Origin: JACZSB01 sp965372015
GTDB lineage: Bacteria > Fidelibacterota > Marinisomatia > SCGC-AAA003-L08 > TS1B11
NCBI GenBank assembly: GCA_965372015.1
Contig: CBDVAP010000055.1
Span: 1 to 16,615, forward strand
Direction: 5' to 3'
Length of the DNA stretch: 16,615 nt
Shown here: in pieces, positions 7,444 through 15,927 of the stretch
How the letters are laid out: the number at the start of each line of letters is the position of its first letter
How positions within the stretch are numbered: position 1 is the first letter of the stretch
Made by a program: the position numbers and the translations under genes
Notes under the pieces: generated by a model
What the model was told of the DNA's origin: nothing
Database searches by the model: none
What the model saw: only the letters and a program-made list of their open reading frames with translations

Positions 7444-8475
7444 CTAGAAAAGGTGCTTTTGGCCGGCTTTTTCCTTGAGCGGCGGCTTGACGCCTAAGTA
7501 CGAGTAAGCCCGTTCCAGGGCCACCCGGCCGCGCTGGCCCCGCTGCAGGAAGCCCTCCTTGATCAGGTAAGGCTCGTAGACCTCCTCAATAGTGCGGGAG
7601 GTTTCGTGCAGGGCCACGGCCAATGACTCCACCCCCACCGGGCCGCCGCCAAAGGTTTTGACCAGGCAGGTGAGAATGCGCCGGTCCATCTCGTCCAGGC
7701 CGGTCTCGTCGATGCCCAGGCGGTCCAAGGCCTGGCGGGCCATGTCTAGATCCAGGTGGCCGCTGCCCTCCACCTCGGCGAAATCGCGGGCCCGGCGCAG
7801 GATACGGTTGGCGATGCGGGGGGTGCCCCGGGAACGGCGGGCGAACTGTTCGGCTGCGTCGTCATCGATGGTGATCTCCAAAAGCTCCGCCGAACGAAGG
7901 ATGATCAGCTTGAGGTTGGCCGCAGTATAGAAATCCAGCCGCAGGATGACACCGAAACGTTCCCGTAGGGGGGATGTGAGGTTACCCATGCGAGTGGTAG
8001 CGCCTACTAGGGTGAAAGGCGCCAGTGAAAGTTGGATGGTGCGCGAATTGGGGCCCTTGTCGAGCATAATATCGATACGGTAGTCTTCCATGGCCGAATA
8101 GAGGTATTCCTCCACGCTGCTGTTCATGCGGTGGATCTCGTCCACGAAGAACACATCCCGCTCCTGGAGATTAGTCAGGATACCGGCCAGGTCGGCGGGG
8201 CGATCCAGCACCGGCCCGGACGACATTTTGAGGTTGACGTTCAACTCCTTGGCGATGATAAAGGCCAGGGTGGTCTTCCCCAGCCCCGGTGGACCGAACA
8301 GGATCACATGGTCGAGGGCTTGCTGGCGGCGTTTGGCCGACTCCACGAACACCTGGAGGTTGGCCACCACCTCCTCCTGGCCGATGAACTCGCCCAGATT
8401 ATCGGGCCTGAGCGATTTCTCGGCAACCCGGTCCTCGTCGGTGGGTTGGGGGGTGGTGAGGTTGGATTCCAGCAT
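7444..8475 (-). CDS. ruvB: Holliday junction branch migration ATPase RuvB
   Basis: Hexameric AAA+ motor that, with RuvA, drives branch migration of Holliday junctions. From the ATG at 8475 the protein is 343 aa, normal for RuvB. Walker A GPPGLGKT is at residues 61-68, Walker B VDEIHR around 112, sensor 1 GATTR at 158-162, and GTPRIANRILRRARDFAEV covers the sensor 2 region. The C-terminal winged-helix domain ends with QRGRVALERAYSYLG. The reading frame stays open to a TTG at 8520, but the extra 15 residues are not family-like and the ATG is preferred. No strong Shine-Dalgarno is seen at either. ruvA and ruvC are not adjacent. It is the first gene of the minus-strand cluster and diverges from the small plus-strand gene at 8668, so promoters for both should lie in 8476-8667. 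Confidence 0.97.
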   Translation of the reverse strand: MLESNLTTPQPTDEDRVAEKSLRPDNLGEFIGQEEVVANLQVFVESAKRRQQALDHVILFGPPGLGKTTLAFIIAKELNVNLKMSSGPVLDRPADLAGILTNLQERDVFFVDEIHRMNSSVEEYLYSAMEDYRIDIMLDKGPNSRTIQLSLAPFTLVGATTRMGNLTSPLRERFGVILRLDFYTAANLKLIILRSAELLEITIDDDAAEQFARRSRGTPRIANRILRRARDFAEVEGSGHLDLDMARQALDRLGIDETGLDEMDRRILTCLVKTFGGGPVGVESLAVALHETSRTIEEVYEPYLIKEGFLQRGQRGRVALERAYSYLGVKPPLKEKAGQKHLF

Positions 8476-8667
8476 GTTAGGTCGCGTTGCCTGCCCCGGT
8501 TGGCCGCCAAGGGTGATCAATATAGCCTGGACGACTCAGCCCGGCGCTGAAAAAATTACACCCGTGCCCGGCGGCAAACAAACTGTTCGGACCGGAATAT
8601 TGTCCCTTTGTCGCGGACAGCCGTAACTTTGCCCCGTTGCTTTAAGCCTCATTACCCGGGAGCCGCC

Positions 8668-8916
8668 GTGAGTACCACGGAAAAAACCTATGAATTCCTC
8701 TATAGTAACTACCGCTGGCCGGAAGCGGGTGTGCAGCGCCTGTGCCCGTTTTCCGGCGAACCGCTGCAACTGACCAAGCAGCTGCCGGGCTACAACGGCA
8801 AGCCCTGGACCTGCCCCAAGTGCGTGTGGTACTTCAGTGAGGAGGAGTTGGAGAAGTGGGACCCTACCAAGCATGAGGATTGCCCGCATCTCAAGGAACT
8901 GAAGCAGAAGGGCTAA
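8668..8916 (+). CDS. Small conserved-looking Cys/His protein of unknown function, possibly metal-binding
   Basis: I do not recognise this gene. The GTG at 8668 follows GGGAG by 5 bases and gives an 82-aa soluble protein. An upstream TTG at 8608 in the same frame would add 20 residues without a ribosome site. Four cysteines are present: C26 (LCPFSGE), C49 and C52 (TCPKC) and C72 (DCPH), with H69 and H74 close by. This spacing suggests a single bound zinc or a rubredoxin-like fold, but the first knuckle has only one Cys, unlike a classic zinc ribbon. The N-terminus is rich in aromatics (YEFLYSNYRW) and the C-terminus is charged. It has no signal peptide or membrane segment. It is transcribed divergently from ruvB and has no plus-strand partner downstream. 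The codon use and coherent composition support a real gene. Confidence 0.7.
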   Translation: MSTTEKTYEFLYSNYRWPEAGVQRLCPFSGEPLQLTKQLPGYNGKPWTCPKCVWYFSEEELEKWDPTKHEDCPHLKELKQKG

Positions 8917-8944
8917 CTTCACGGCCTCAGTTACTGGGTACTGG

Positions 8945-8970
8945 TTTCTAGTTTCGAGTTCCTAGTTTCC
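8945..8970. repeat. Degenerate heptamer tandem repeat (TTTCTAG-type, 3.7 units)
   Basis: Units read TTTCTAG, TTTCGAG, TTCCTAG and TTTCC in succession. On the other strand this is a GAAACTAG-type run. It is short and imperfect, and it is the left part of the repeat mosaic. Confidence 0.6.
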
Positions 8971-8975
8971 GCTTC

Positions 8976-9135
8976 CTTGGTGTCCTTTGCGGTACAAAAC
9001 CATCCGATCAGCAGGGTGTAGCGCGCTACGCCCCTACCGGTCCTCCGGCAACTGCCAACTATTGGAGACGGTCCCTTAGCGCCTCTAAGGCCTTCGGCGG
9101 CAAATTTCTTTTCCGACCTTGGCGTACTTTGCGCC
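8976..9135. repeat. Pair of imperfect 18-base direct repeats (CTTGG.GT.CTTTGCG..)
   Basis: Copy 1 at 8976-8993 reads CTTGGTGTCCTTTGCGGT and copy 2 at 9118-9135 reads CTTGGCGTACTTTGCGCC, 14 of 18 identical in the same orientation. Copy 2 runs on into another CTTGGCGG. The coordinates span both copies and the 124 bases between them. Confidence 0.5.
9014..9033. repeat. 20-base palindrome centred on GTAGCGCGCTAC
   Basis: GGGTGTAGCG and CGCTACGCCC are reverse complements apart from one T-G position, and the inner 12 bases are a perfect palindrome. There is no spacer, so it fits a duplex-DNA site or a mobile palindromic repeat better than an RNA hairpin. No function can be assigned. Confidence 0.55.
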
Positions 9136-9183
9136 TTGGCGGTTACTCTTTCCTCTTTCCTGCCAACTGCCGACCATCGGTTG

Positions 9184-10017
9184 CTACAAGTACGGCCGCA
9201 GGTGAGTGCTGCGGGACTTGTGCTGCAGGCGGCGAATGGCCTTTTCCTTGATCTGCCGCACCCGTTCGCGGGTCAGGTTGAACTCCTCACCAATCTCATT
9301 CAGCGTTAGAGCATATTCATGTTCGATCCCATAATACATCTTGATAATCTCCCGCTCCCGCTCCTTGAGTGTATTCAGGGCGTAAATGATCTCCTGCTTG
9401 AGTGAAGAATGAACCAAGGCGAAATCCGGTTCAGGGGATCCCGGATCGGGGAGGACGTCTATCAACGAGTTGGAGTCGGCGTCGGAGAAAGGCATGTCCA
9501 GCGACTGGTGCCGGCGGCTGATCTGGATGGAGTGAGCTACCTCATAGGGGAGTTTTTCCACTTGCTTGGCGATTTCCTCCACCAGCGGCGGCCGCTCATA
9601 TTGATGCTCCAGAGCCTCGGTAGCCTTGACTATCTTGTTGATGTCTCCCTGGCGGTTAAGAGGCACCCGTACCAGGCGGGAATGTTCGGATAGGGATTGG
9701 AGGATTGATTGGCGCACCCACCATACGGCGTAGGAAATGAACTTGAACCCCCGGGTCTCGTCGAAGCGTTTAGCCGCCTTGATCAAACCCAGGTTACCCT
9801 CGCTGATCAGATCTTCCAAGGGCCGCCCCTGGCCCTGGAATCTCTTGGCCACACTGACCACGAATCTCAGGTTGGAGACAATCAGCTCATTCTGGGCCTT
9901 GGTATCCCCCTGTTTGATCAGCTGGGTAAGCTCGATCTCCTTCCTGGGGTCCAGAGGCTCGAACTTGCTGATATCAGCCAGGTAGTTGCCTAAGGCGCGG
10001 TTGGAATCCCTAGCCAT
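9184..10017 (-). CDS. rpoD: Sigma-70 family RNA polymerase sigma factor, primary-type (RpoD/SigA)
   Basis: Directs RNA polymerase to promoters. The 277-aa protein starts with a region 1.2-like helix (NRALGNYLADISKFEPL) and lacks region 1.1. Region 2 (about 41-115) contains LIVSNLRFVVSVAKRFQGQG, LEDLISEGNLGLIKAAKRFD and the -10 recognition helix around FISYAVWWVRQSILQSL. Region 3 follows to about 195. Region 4.2 carries LTLNEIGEEFNLTRERVRQIKEKAIRRLQH, which reads the -35 element. The near-perfect match to housekeeping sigma motifs and the short length resemble the primary sigma factors of Bacteroidota and related phyla, though a group 2 sigma cannot be excluded. It stands alone, with repeat-rich non-coding DNA downstream and a 349-base gap upstream. 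No strong Shine-Dalgarno precedes the ATG. Confidence 0.93.
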   Translation of the reverse strand: MARDSNRALGNYLADISKFEPLDPRKEIELTQLIKQGDTKAQNELIVSNLRFVVSVAKRFQGQGRPLEDLISEGNLGLIKAAKRFDETRGFKFISYAVWWVRQSILQSLSEHSRLVRVPLNRQGDINKIVKATEALEHQYERPPLVEEIAKQVEKLPYEVAHSIQISRRHQSLDMPFSDADSNSLIDVLPDPGSPEPDFALVHSSLKQEIIYALNTLKEREREIIKMYYGIEHEYALTLNEIGEEFNLTRERVRQIKEKAIRRLQHKSRSTHLRPYL

Positions 10018-10366
10018 GGATAATTTCTCATATCAATCCTGTGTCGAGTCGATCCGGCTAAACCGCTATTTAAGCGGCACACGTCCAAGCTGCAATAATA
10101 AAGTTCAATGCTAATAATTCCTCCCGAGTAAAGCGCTCCCCAATAATGCCGCCTTACTCTCTATATCGGCCGTTGACTGGAATCCGTCACCTTTTCCCGG
10201 CGGCCGAGGCTGCGCTGAAGTTAATACTGCCACTGTCGATGATGGCTAATGTAACCGGGGAGGGCCTGGCGCAAAATTGCGCCACCCACGGTGATCGGTT
10301 TTGCCGGAGCATTGATAACTAAAGTAATGGGGTAGGGATTCCGGAAGTCCTAACTTTCGCATTACT
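10018..10366. other. Divergent intergenic region between sigma factor and membrane-protein genes
   Basis: This 349-base stretch has no convincing gene. It should hold the promoters of both flanking genes, but I see no -35/-10 pair good enough to mark. Visible structures are a small hairpin CCGCT-ATTTA-AGCGG at 10063-10077 and the inverted repeat at 10267-10284. Confidence 0.6.
10267..10284. promoter_or_regulatory. Operator-like inverted repeat TGGCGCAA-AA-TTGCGCCA
   Basis: Perfect 8-base arms with a 2-base centre, 82 bases before the ATG at 10367. The tight spacing fits a dimeric DNA-binding protein site better than an RNA stem-loop. A related sequence, GGTGTAATTTTGCACC, lies after the same gene at 11360-11375 (13 of 16 identical to the reverse complement of the core). 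The cognate regulator is unknown. Confidence 0.4.
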
Positions 10367-11284
10367 ATGCCGTTAATGAAGATCGAAAAGTCGCTGTTCC
10401 GTATTTCCGAAGTTTTTGATACTCTTTTCACGTCCAAGAATGTTTCCCGGATCGAAAAATGGGTTGTCTATATCGCGGCGGCAGGTTTCTTGCTCCACCT
10501 GGGTGCAATCTTTCTGGTTCGCAACCTGGAACCGTTACCAGCGCTAATTTCCCAGGTCAGTCCGTACTACCTCTCGTCAGTATATACTCCCTTCAGTCTC
10601 ATACTTTTCACGGAGGTACTGCTGCTGGTAATAACCATACCCAGCTCTTTGACCTCCTCGATAGGCAAGCAGTTCGAGATCATGTCCTTGATTGTTATTC
10701 GAGGTGTTTTCAGAGACATGGGCCGTTTCCTCAGTCCGGTGGAATGGTTCGATCACCTAGATGCCGTTCGCGCCGTCCTGATCGATATGGCCGGTGGCCT
10801 GGGCCTGTTTCTCCTGGTAACTGTGTTCTATCACGTGAACAATAAGCGCCCCACTCGAGAGAAACCGGTTCATTTGGCCAAATTCATCGTAGTAAAGAAG
10901 AATCTTGCCCTAATATTAGCCGCGTTGCTGATAGTGCTGGCCCTGCGGAGTCTGGTGCTCTGGCTTGGCGGCATATTCTATCAACCCGTCGGCATCCTGC
11001 CCGTTACCGTCATCGGGGCCGGGTTTTTCTTCCACGACTTATTCATGGTGATGATTTTTACGGACGTGCTGCTGCTTATTCTTTCGTCAAATTATAGCAC
11101 CAGCTATGACCAGGTTTTCCGCAACGCGGGGTTTGTGATCTCAACCATCCTGATCAGATTATCATTGACTGCTCCCAAGCCTTATAACATCTTGCTGGCG
11201 ACAATCGCCATGATCTTCGGTATATCGATACTGGTGATCTATAATTATCACTGTAAGGTGACAGCCGCGTCGGAGTCCCGCTGA
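10367..11284 (+). CDS. Multi-pass membrane protein of unknown function with internal duplication
   Basis: I do not recognise the family. The 305-aa protein has a short polar N-terminus and about six or seven hydrophobic segments, near residues 33-52, 73-91, 141-157, 178-200, 207-238, 252-266 and 274-292. There is no signal peptide. Two stretches resemble each other: FTEVLLLVI (81) followed by FEIMSLIVIR (103-112), and FTDVLLLIL (231) followed by FRNAGFVISTILIR (251-264), with nearly equal spacing (31 versus 33). Each is preceded by a long hydrophobic helix, suggesting two related modules. ATG at 10367 or 10376 could be the start, and neither has a Shine-Dalgarno. It is an isolated gene between divergent and non-coding regions. 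Base composition is a little lower in GC than its neighbours, and the upstream inverted repeat may regulate it. Transport or sensing roles are possible but unproven. Confidence 0.85.
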   Translation: MPLMKIEKSLFRISEVFDTLFTSKNVSRIEKWVVYIAAAGFLLHLGAIFLVRNLEPLPALISQVSPYYLSSVYTPFSLILFTEVLLLVITIPSSLTSSIGKQFEIMSLIVIRGVFRDMGRFLSPVEWFDHLDAVRAVLIDMAGGLGLFLLVTVFYHVNNKRPTREKPVHLAKFIVVKKNLALILAALLIVLALRSLVLWLGGIFYQPVGILPVTVIGAGFFFHDLFMVMIFTDVLLLILSSNYSTSYDQVFRNAGFVISTILIRLSLTAPKPYNILLATIAMIFGISILVIYNYHCKVTAASESR

Positions 11285-11359
11285 TTTGCCCCTATCGGGC
11301 CGGGAAGCGGGTCAGGTTGCCGGTCCCAGGGTGACAGCTGTTGTTTCGGTTACGCAGGA

Positions 11360-11375
11360 GGTGTAATTTTGCACC
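11360..11375. repeat. Second copy of the GGYGCAAAATT palindrome-like element
   Basis: GGTGTAATTTTGCACC matches the reverse complement of the 10268-10283 core (GGCGCAAAATTGCGCC) at 13 of 16 positions and is itself an imperfect palindrome. It overlaps the 5' arm of the long inverted repeat described at 11367-11452, so it could alternatively be part of that structure. Confidence 0.3.
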
Positions 11376-11452
11376 CTTCGAGGCTTTGCAGCCTGGGAGC
11401 GCAGTCGTCATATCCGAAGGGGGGAGCAAGTCCCAACTGCCCGGGTGCAAAA
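11367..11452 (+). ncRNA. Candidate structured RNA element, class unknown
   Basis: A perfect 10-base inverted repeat, TTTTGCACCC (11367-11376) and GGGTGCAAAA (11443-11452), closes an 86-base segment. Inside are AGGCT-TTGC-AGCCT, then GCAGT...ACTGC enclosing GGGA-GCAAG-TCCC, giving a branched fold. The 5' arm can instead pair with GGTGT just upstream (GGTGT...GCACC), so two exclusive folds are possible. A further stem GCGGGCT/AGCCGC lies at 11453-11481. It does not match any riboswitch, SRP, 6S, tmRNA or RNase P motif I know. It lies between the membrane-protein gene and tRNA-Gln. A 41-codon TTG frame with an AGGAGG site covers the same bases, so coding use is an alternative. The strand is uncertain. 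Confidence 0.3.
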
Positions 11453-11561
11453 GCGGGCTTTGACGATGCTGAGACAGCCGCCCGGCCAGTTTAACCGGGT
11501 CACCCGACATTCCCCCCGATATATAGCAACCGATTTGCCCGCGCACCGGCGCGAAGTTTAT

Positions 11562-11632
11562 TCGGGGATCGTCTAAAGGCAGGACAGCGGGCTTTGGTCC
11601 CGCCAATCGAGGTTCGATTCCTCGTCCCCGAA
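11562..11632 (+). tRNA. tRNA-Gln (anticodon UUG)
   Basis: Acceptor TCGGGGA/TCCCCGA with discriminator A at 11632; D-arm GTCT-AAAGGCA-GGAC; anticodon stem GCGGG/CCCGC around the loop CTTTGGT, anticodon TTG; four-base variable region; T-arm CGAGG-TTCGATT-CCTCG. Total 71 bases; CCA is not encoded. It decodes CAA, and CAG by wobble. A TATATA at 11520-11525 lies about 36 bases upstream and could be a -10 element, but its -35 is poor. prs starts 20 bases after the tRNA, so the two may share a transcript processed by RNase Z/P. Confidence 0.95.
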
Positions 11633-11652
11633 CTGGAGCAACTGGAAATGTC

Positions 11653-12594
11653 ATGATGAAAATATTCGCAGGCCGGTCGAATTTAAAACTGGCCCAGGAA
11701 ATATCCTCCGAGCTGGACATTCCGCTAGGTCCCAGGACCATCAAGAACTTCAGCGATGGCGAGATCTATGTCAAGTTCGAGGAAAACATCCGTAACCAGG
11801 ACGTTTTCATTATCCAGTCCACCAATCCGCCGGCGGATAACATCATCGAACTGCTCCTGATGCTGGACGCTGCCCGCCGGGCTTCGGCCCGCAGTGTGAC
11901 AGCGGTGATCCCCTACTATGGGTATGCCCGCCAGGACCGCAAGGACAAGCCCCGGGTGCCCATCTCGGCCAGGCTGTTTCTGGATACCTTTGAGGCGGTG
12001 GGCGCCAGCCGGGTGATCACCATGGACCTGCACTCGCCGCAGATCCAGGGATTTGTGAACATCCCCTTTGATCACCTTTACTCGCGGCTGGTGCTGCTGG
12101 AGCGGCTTAAGAAACTGGGTTGGAACGCGGATAACGGGGTGGTTCTAAGCCCCGACATGGGCAGTGCCCGGATGGGCCAGGCCTACGCCCGCTACCTGGA
12201 CTTAGGATTTGCCCTGATCGACAAACGCCGGCCCGATCACAACCGAGCTGAAGTGGTACATCTGATCGGTAACCTTAAGGGCCGGCACGTAATCATTATC
12301 GATGACATGATCGACACGGCCGGGACAATTGTCAGTGCGGCTGAAAGCGCCCTGGAACACGGCGCCAAGTCGGTCATGGCGGTGGCCACCCACGGACTAT
12401 TCTCAAAACCGGCCACGGACCGGCTGATGGCGGCGTCCATCGACAAGGTTATTGTCACCAATACCATCGATGTCCAGGCGCAGGGCTTGGAGTCGAAGCT
12501 GGAAATCGTATCGGTGGCGAAAGTATTTGCGGCGTCGATCCAGCGGATCACTGCCGGCCGGTCCCTCAGTTCGCTGTTTGAAATGGAGAGCTAA
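11653..12594 (+). CDS. prs: Ribose-phosphate pyrophosphokinase (PRPP synthetase, class I)
   Basis: Makes PRPP from ribose 5-phosphate and ATP for purine, pyrimidine, NAD, His and Trp synthesis. At 313 aa it has typical class I length. FSDGEIYVKFEENIR (33-47), the ATP-site segment YYGYARQDRK (88-97), MDLHSPQIQGFF-like MDLHSPQIQGF (124-134), the flexible-loop DKRRP (190-194) and the PRPP loop VIIIDDMIDTAGT (213-225) are all intact. Two ATG codons stand in tandem; KIFAGRSN.KLA is the normal family start, so either gives essentially the same protein. The upstream Shine-Dalgarno is weak. The gene follows tRNA-Gln by 20 bases and is 2 bases from rplY, forming the head of the plus-strand run. Confidence 0.97.
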   Translation: MMKIFAGRSNLKLAQEISSELDIPLGPRTIKNFSDGEIYVKFEENIRNQDVFIIQSTNPPADNIIELLLMLDAARRASARSVTAVIPYYGYARQDRKDKPRVPISARLFLDTFEAVGASRVITMDLHSPQIQGFVNIPFDHLYSRLVLLERLKKLGWNADNGVVLSPDMGSARMGQAYARYLDLGFALIDKRRPDHNRAEVVHLIGNLKGRHVIIIDDMIDTAGTIVSAAESALEHGAKSVMAVATHGLFSKPATDRLMAASIDKVIVTNTIDVQAQGLESKLEIVSVAKVFAASIQRITAGRSLSSLFEMES

Positions 12595-12596
12595 CA

Positions 12597-13256
12597 ATGC
12601 CAATGAATGAATTCAAGATAGAAGTATCCCAGCGCGACGAAAGGGGCAAGAGCGCCATGAGACGGCTAAGAGCCGAGGGCTATGTGCCGGGGATCTATTA
12701 TGCCCACGAGCAAGCAGAGGCGACCCCTTTCAAGGTGGATACCAAACTGCTGCACCAGGCCCTCTCCGGCGATGCTATGGTATACCACGTAACTGTTGGT
12801 GGTGAGCGTAAGAATGTGCTGATGAAGGAAATTCAGTACCATCCCGTAACCGATGATATTCTGCATGTCGACTTCATGGGAGTACGGATGGATGAAATAG
12901 TAGAGGTATCCGTGCCTTTGCACCTCCATGGCCGGCCCATAGGGGTGCGTGAGGAAGGCGGCCAACTCCACCAGGCTTTAATGGAAATTACGCTACGCTG
13001 CAAGGCCGGCGAAATCCCGCCTTATATCGACCTTGATATAGAGGATATGCACCTGGGCGATTCCGTTCACGCCGCCGACCTTGACCTGGGCACAGCCGAG
13101 CTGGCCACGCCCCCCGACGCGCTGGCGGTTACGGTAGCCAAGCCGCGCGGGACCGAGGAATTGGATGAGGTCGAGGAAGAAGAAGAGGAATTTGTCTTTG
13201 AAGAGGGTAAGGAACCCGAAGGTGGGGAAAAGCCGGAAGAACCGGCCGAGGAATAA
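12597..13256 (+). CDS. rplY: 50S ribosomal protein bL25, CTC-type (RplY/Ctc)
   Basis: Binds 5S rRNA in the large subunit. The 219-aa protein has the N-terminal 5S-binding domain (about 1-95: RGKSAMRRLRAEGYVPGIYY, then KEIQYHPVTDDILHVDF), then the second TL5/CTC beta domain (about 100-190: VSVPLHLHGRPIGVREEGGQ, ...GDSVHAADLDL). It ends in an acidic tail (about 192-219) of mostly Glu with Pro and Gly. ATG 12597 follows GGAG by 9 bases; a second ATG two codons on (MNEFKIEV) is the more usual family start and cannot be excluded. It is separated by 2 bases from prs and 9 from pth, so the three are likely one operon. The prs-rplY-pth order is widespread in bacteria. Confidence 0.95.
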   Translation: MPMNEFKIEVSQRDERGKSAMRRLRAEGYVPGIYYAHEQAEATPFKVDTKLLHQALSGDAMVYHVTVGGERKNVLMKEIQYHPVTDDILHVDFMGVRMDEIVEVSVPLHLHGRPIGVREEGGQLHQALMEITLRCKAGEIPPYIDLDIEDMHLGDSVHAADLDLGTAELATPPDALAVTVAKPRGTEELDEVEEEEEEFVFEEGKEPEGGEKPEEPAEE

Positions 13257-13265
13257 GGAGACCAC

Positions 13266-13858
13266 ATGCAGCTTATCGTGGGTTTGGGCAATGCCGCGCC
13301 GGAATACGGCACTACCCGGCACAATTTCGGCTTCCGTGTGGCGGACGCCCTGGTGCTGTCACGGAATATGTCTTACCAGCCCGGCAAAGGGGATTACCTG
13401 ATCGCTTTGCACGAGCCCGACCATTTTGCCATTGTCAAATCGGTGGGCTTCATGAATGAGAGCGGTTGGGCGGTATTTGACGCCATGGACTTTGTCAAGG
13501 CCGAGGCCAAGGATATCATGGTAGTGTATGACGATATCGACCTGCCGCTGGGCACGCTCCGCTTCCGGCCTTCCGGGGGCTCGGGCGGCCACAAAGGGAT
13601 GGAATCGATAATTGCTACGCTGGGCAGCGAGGATTTTCATCGCCTGCGGCTGGGGATCGCCACTGATGCCCCCATGAAACCCAGTGAAAAATATGTATTG
13701 GACCCGTTCCGGGAGCAGGATTTACCGTTGGTGGCCGAAACGGTGACCACGGCGGTAAAGGGGCTGGAAGAATACCTGGAGAACAGTATCGAGGTTGCCA
13801 TGGCCCAATTCAATAGCGGCCCGGAAGAAAGTGATACCAAGGAAAGTACACCCAGCGA

Positions 13859-13862
<4 letters not shown>
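13266..13862 (+). CDS. pth: Peptidyl-tRNA hydrolase (Pth)
   Basis: Releases tRNA from peptidyl-tRNA that has dropped off the ribosome. The 198-aa protein has the usual length. Conserved residues include N9 (VGLGN), H19 (TRHNFGF, the catalytic His), N64 (GFMNESG) and D89 (VVYDDIDLPLG), which correspond to N10, H20, N68 and D93 of the E. coli enzyme. In the GSGGHKG segment Lys occupies the place of E. coli N114, a substitution seen in other Pth proteins. A clear AAGGAG lies 5 bases before the ATG and overlaps the rplY stop. The stop overlaps the hppA start as ATGA, so hppA translation is probably coupled. The last ~15 residues are a polar Ser/Glu-rich tail. Confidence 0.97.
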
Positions 13863-15910
<2,048 letters not shown>

Positions 15911-15927
15911 TACCCTGGAGACTGGAA

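Larger units (their letters stand above)
8917..9183. other. Non-coding mosaic of short repeats between the small Cys/His gene and the sigma-factor gene
   Basis: No gene is visible in these 267 bases. They hold a heptamer tandem repeat (8945-8970), two imperfect copies of an 18-base CTTGG.GT.CTTTGCG motif (8976-8993 and 9118-9135), a 20-base near-perfect palindrome (9014-9033) and a short hairpin CCTTAG-CGCCT-CTAAGG (9074-9090). None of the hairpins has a clear T-tract, so no confident terminator for either flanking gene can be given. From memory, similar 'CTTGGCG..CTTTGCG' and 'CTAGTTTC' strings are scattered in intergenic DNA of many environmental genomes. Confidence 0.6.

Noticed and set aside
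8521..8552. CAGC-CCGGC-GCTG followed by AAAAAA upstream of ruvB as a terminator
   Set aside because: On the plus strand the run is A, not T, and on the minus strand the T-run precedes the hairpin, so it does not fit an intrinsic terminator.
11460..11500. GCTGAGA after a GGGTGC string, recalling the TPP riboswitch
   Set aside because: The rest of the TPP consensus (ACCC...CCTGAT...TAAT.CCAGCG.AGGGA) is absent.
11540..11553. CGCGC-ACCG-GCGCG hairpin just before tRNA-Gln as a terminator
   Set aside because: It is followed by AAGTTTATT with no real T-tract and lies 8 bases before the tRNA; more likely leader structure or chance.
11292..11744. Minus-strand frame spanning the tRNA-Gln region
   Set aside because: Part of it is the antisense of the tRNA (a common false ORF pattern), and the remainder overlaps the prs start.
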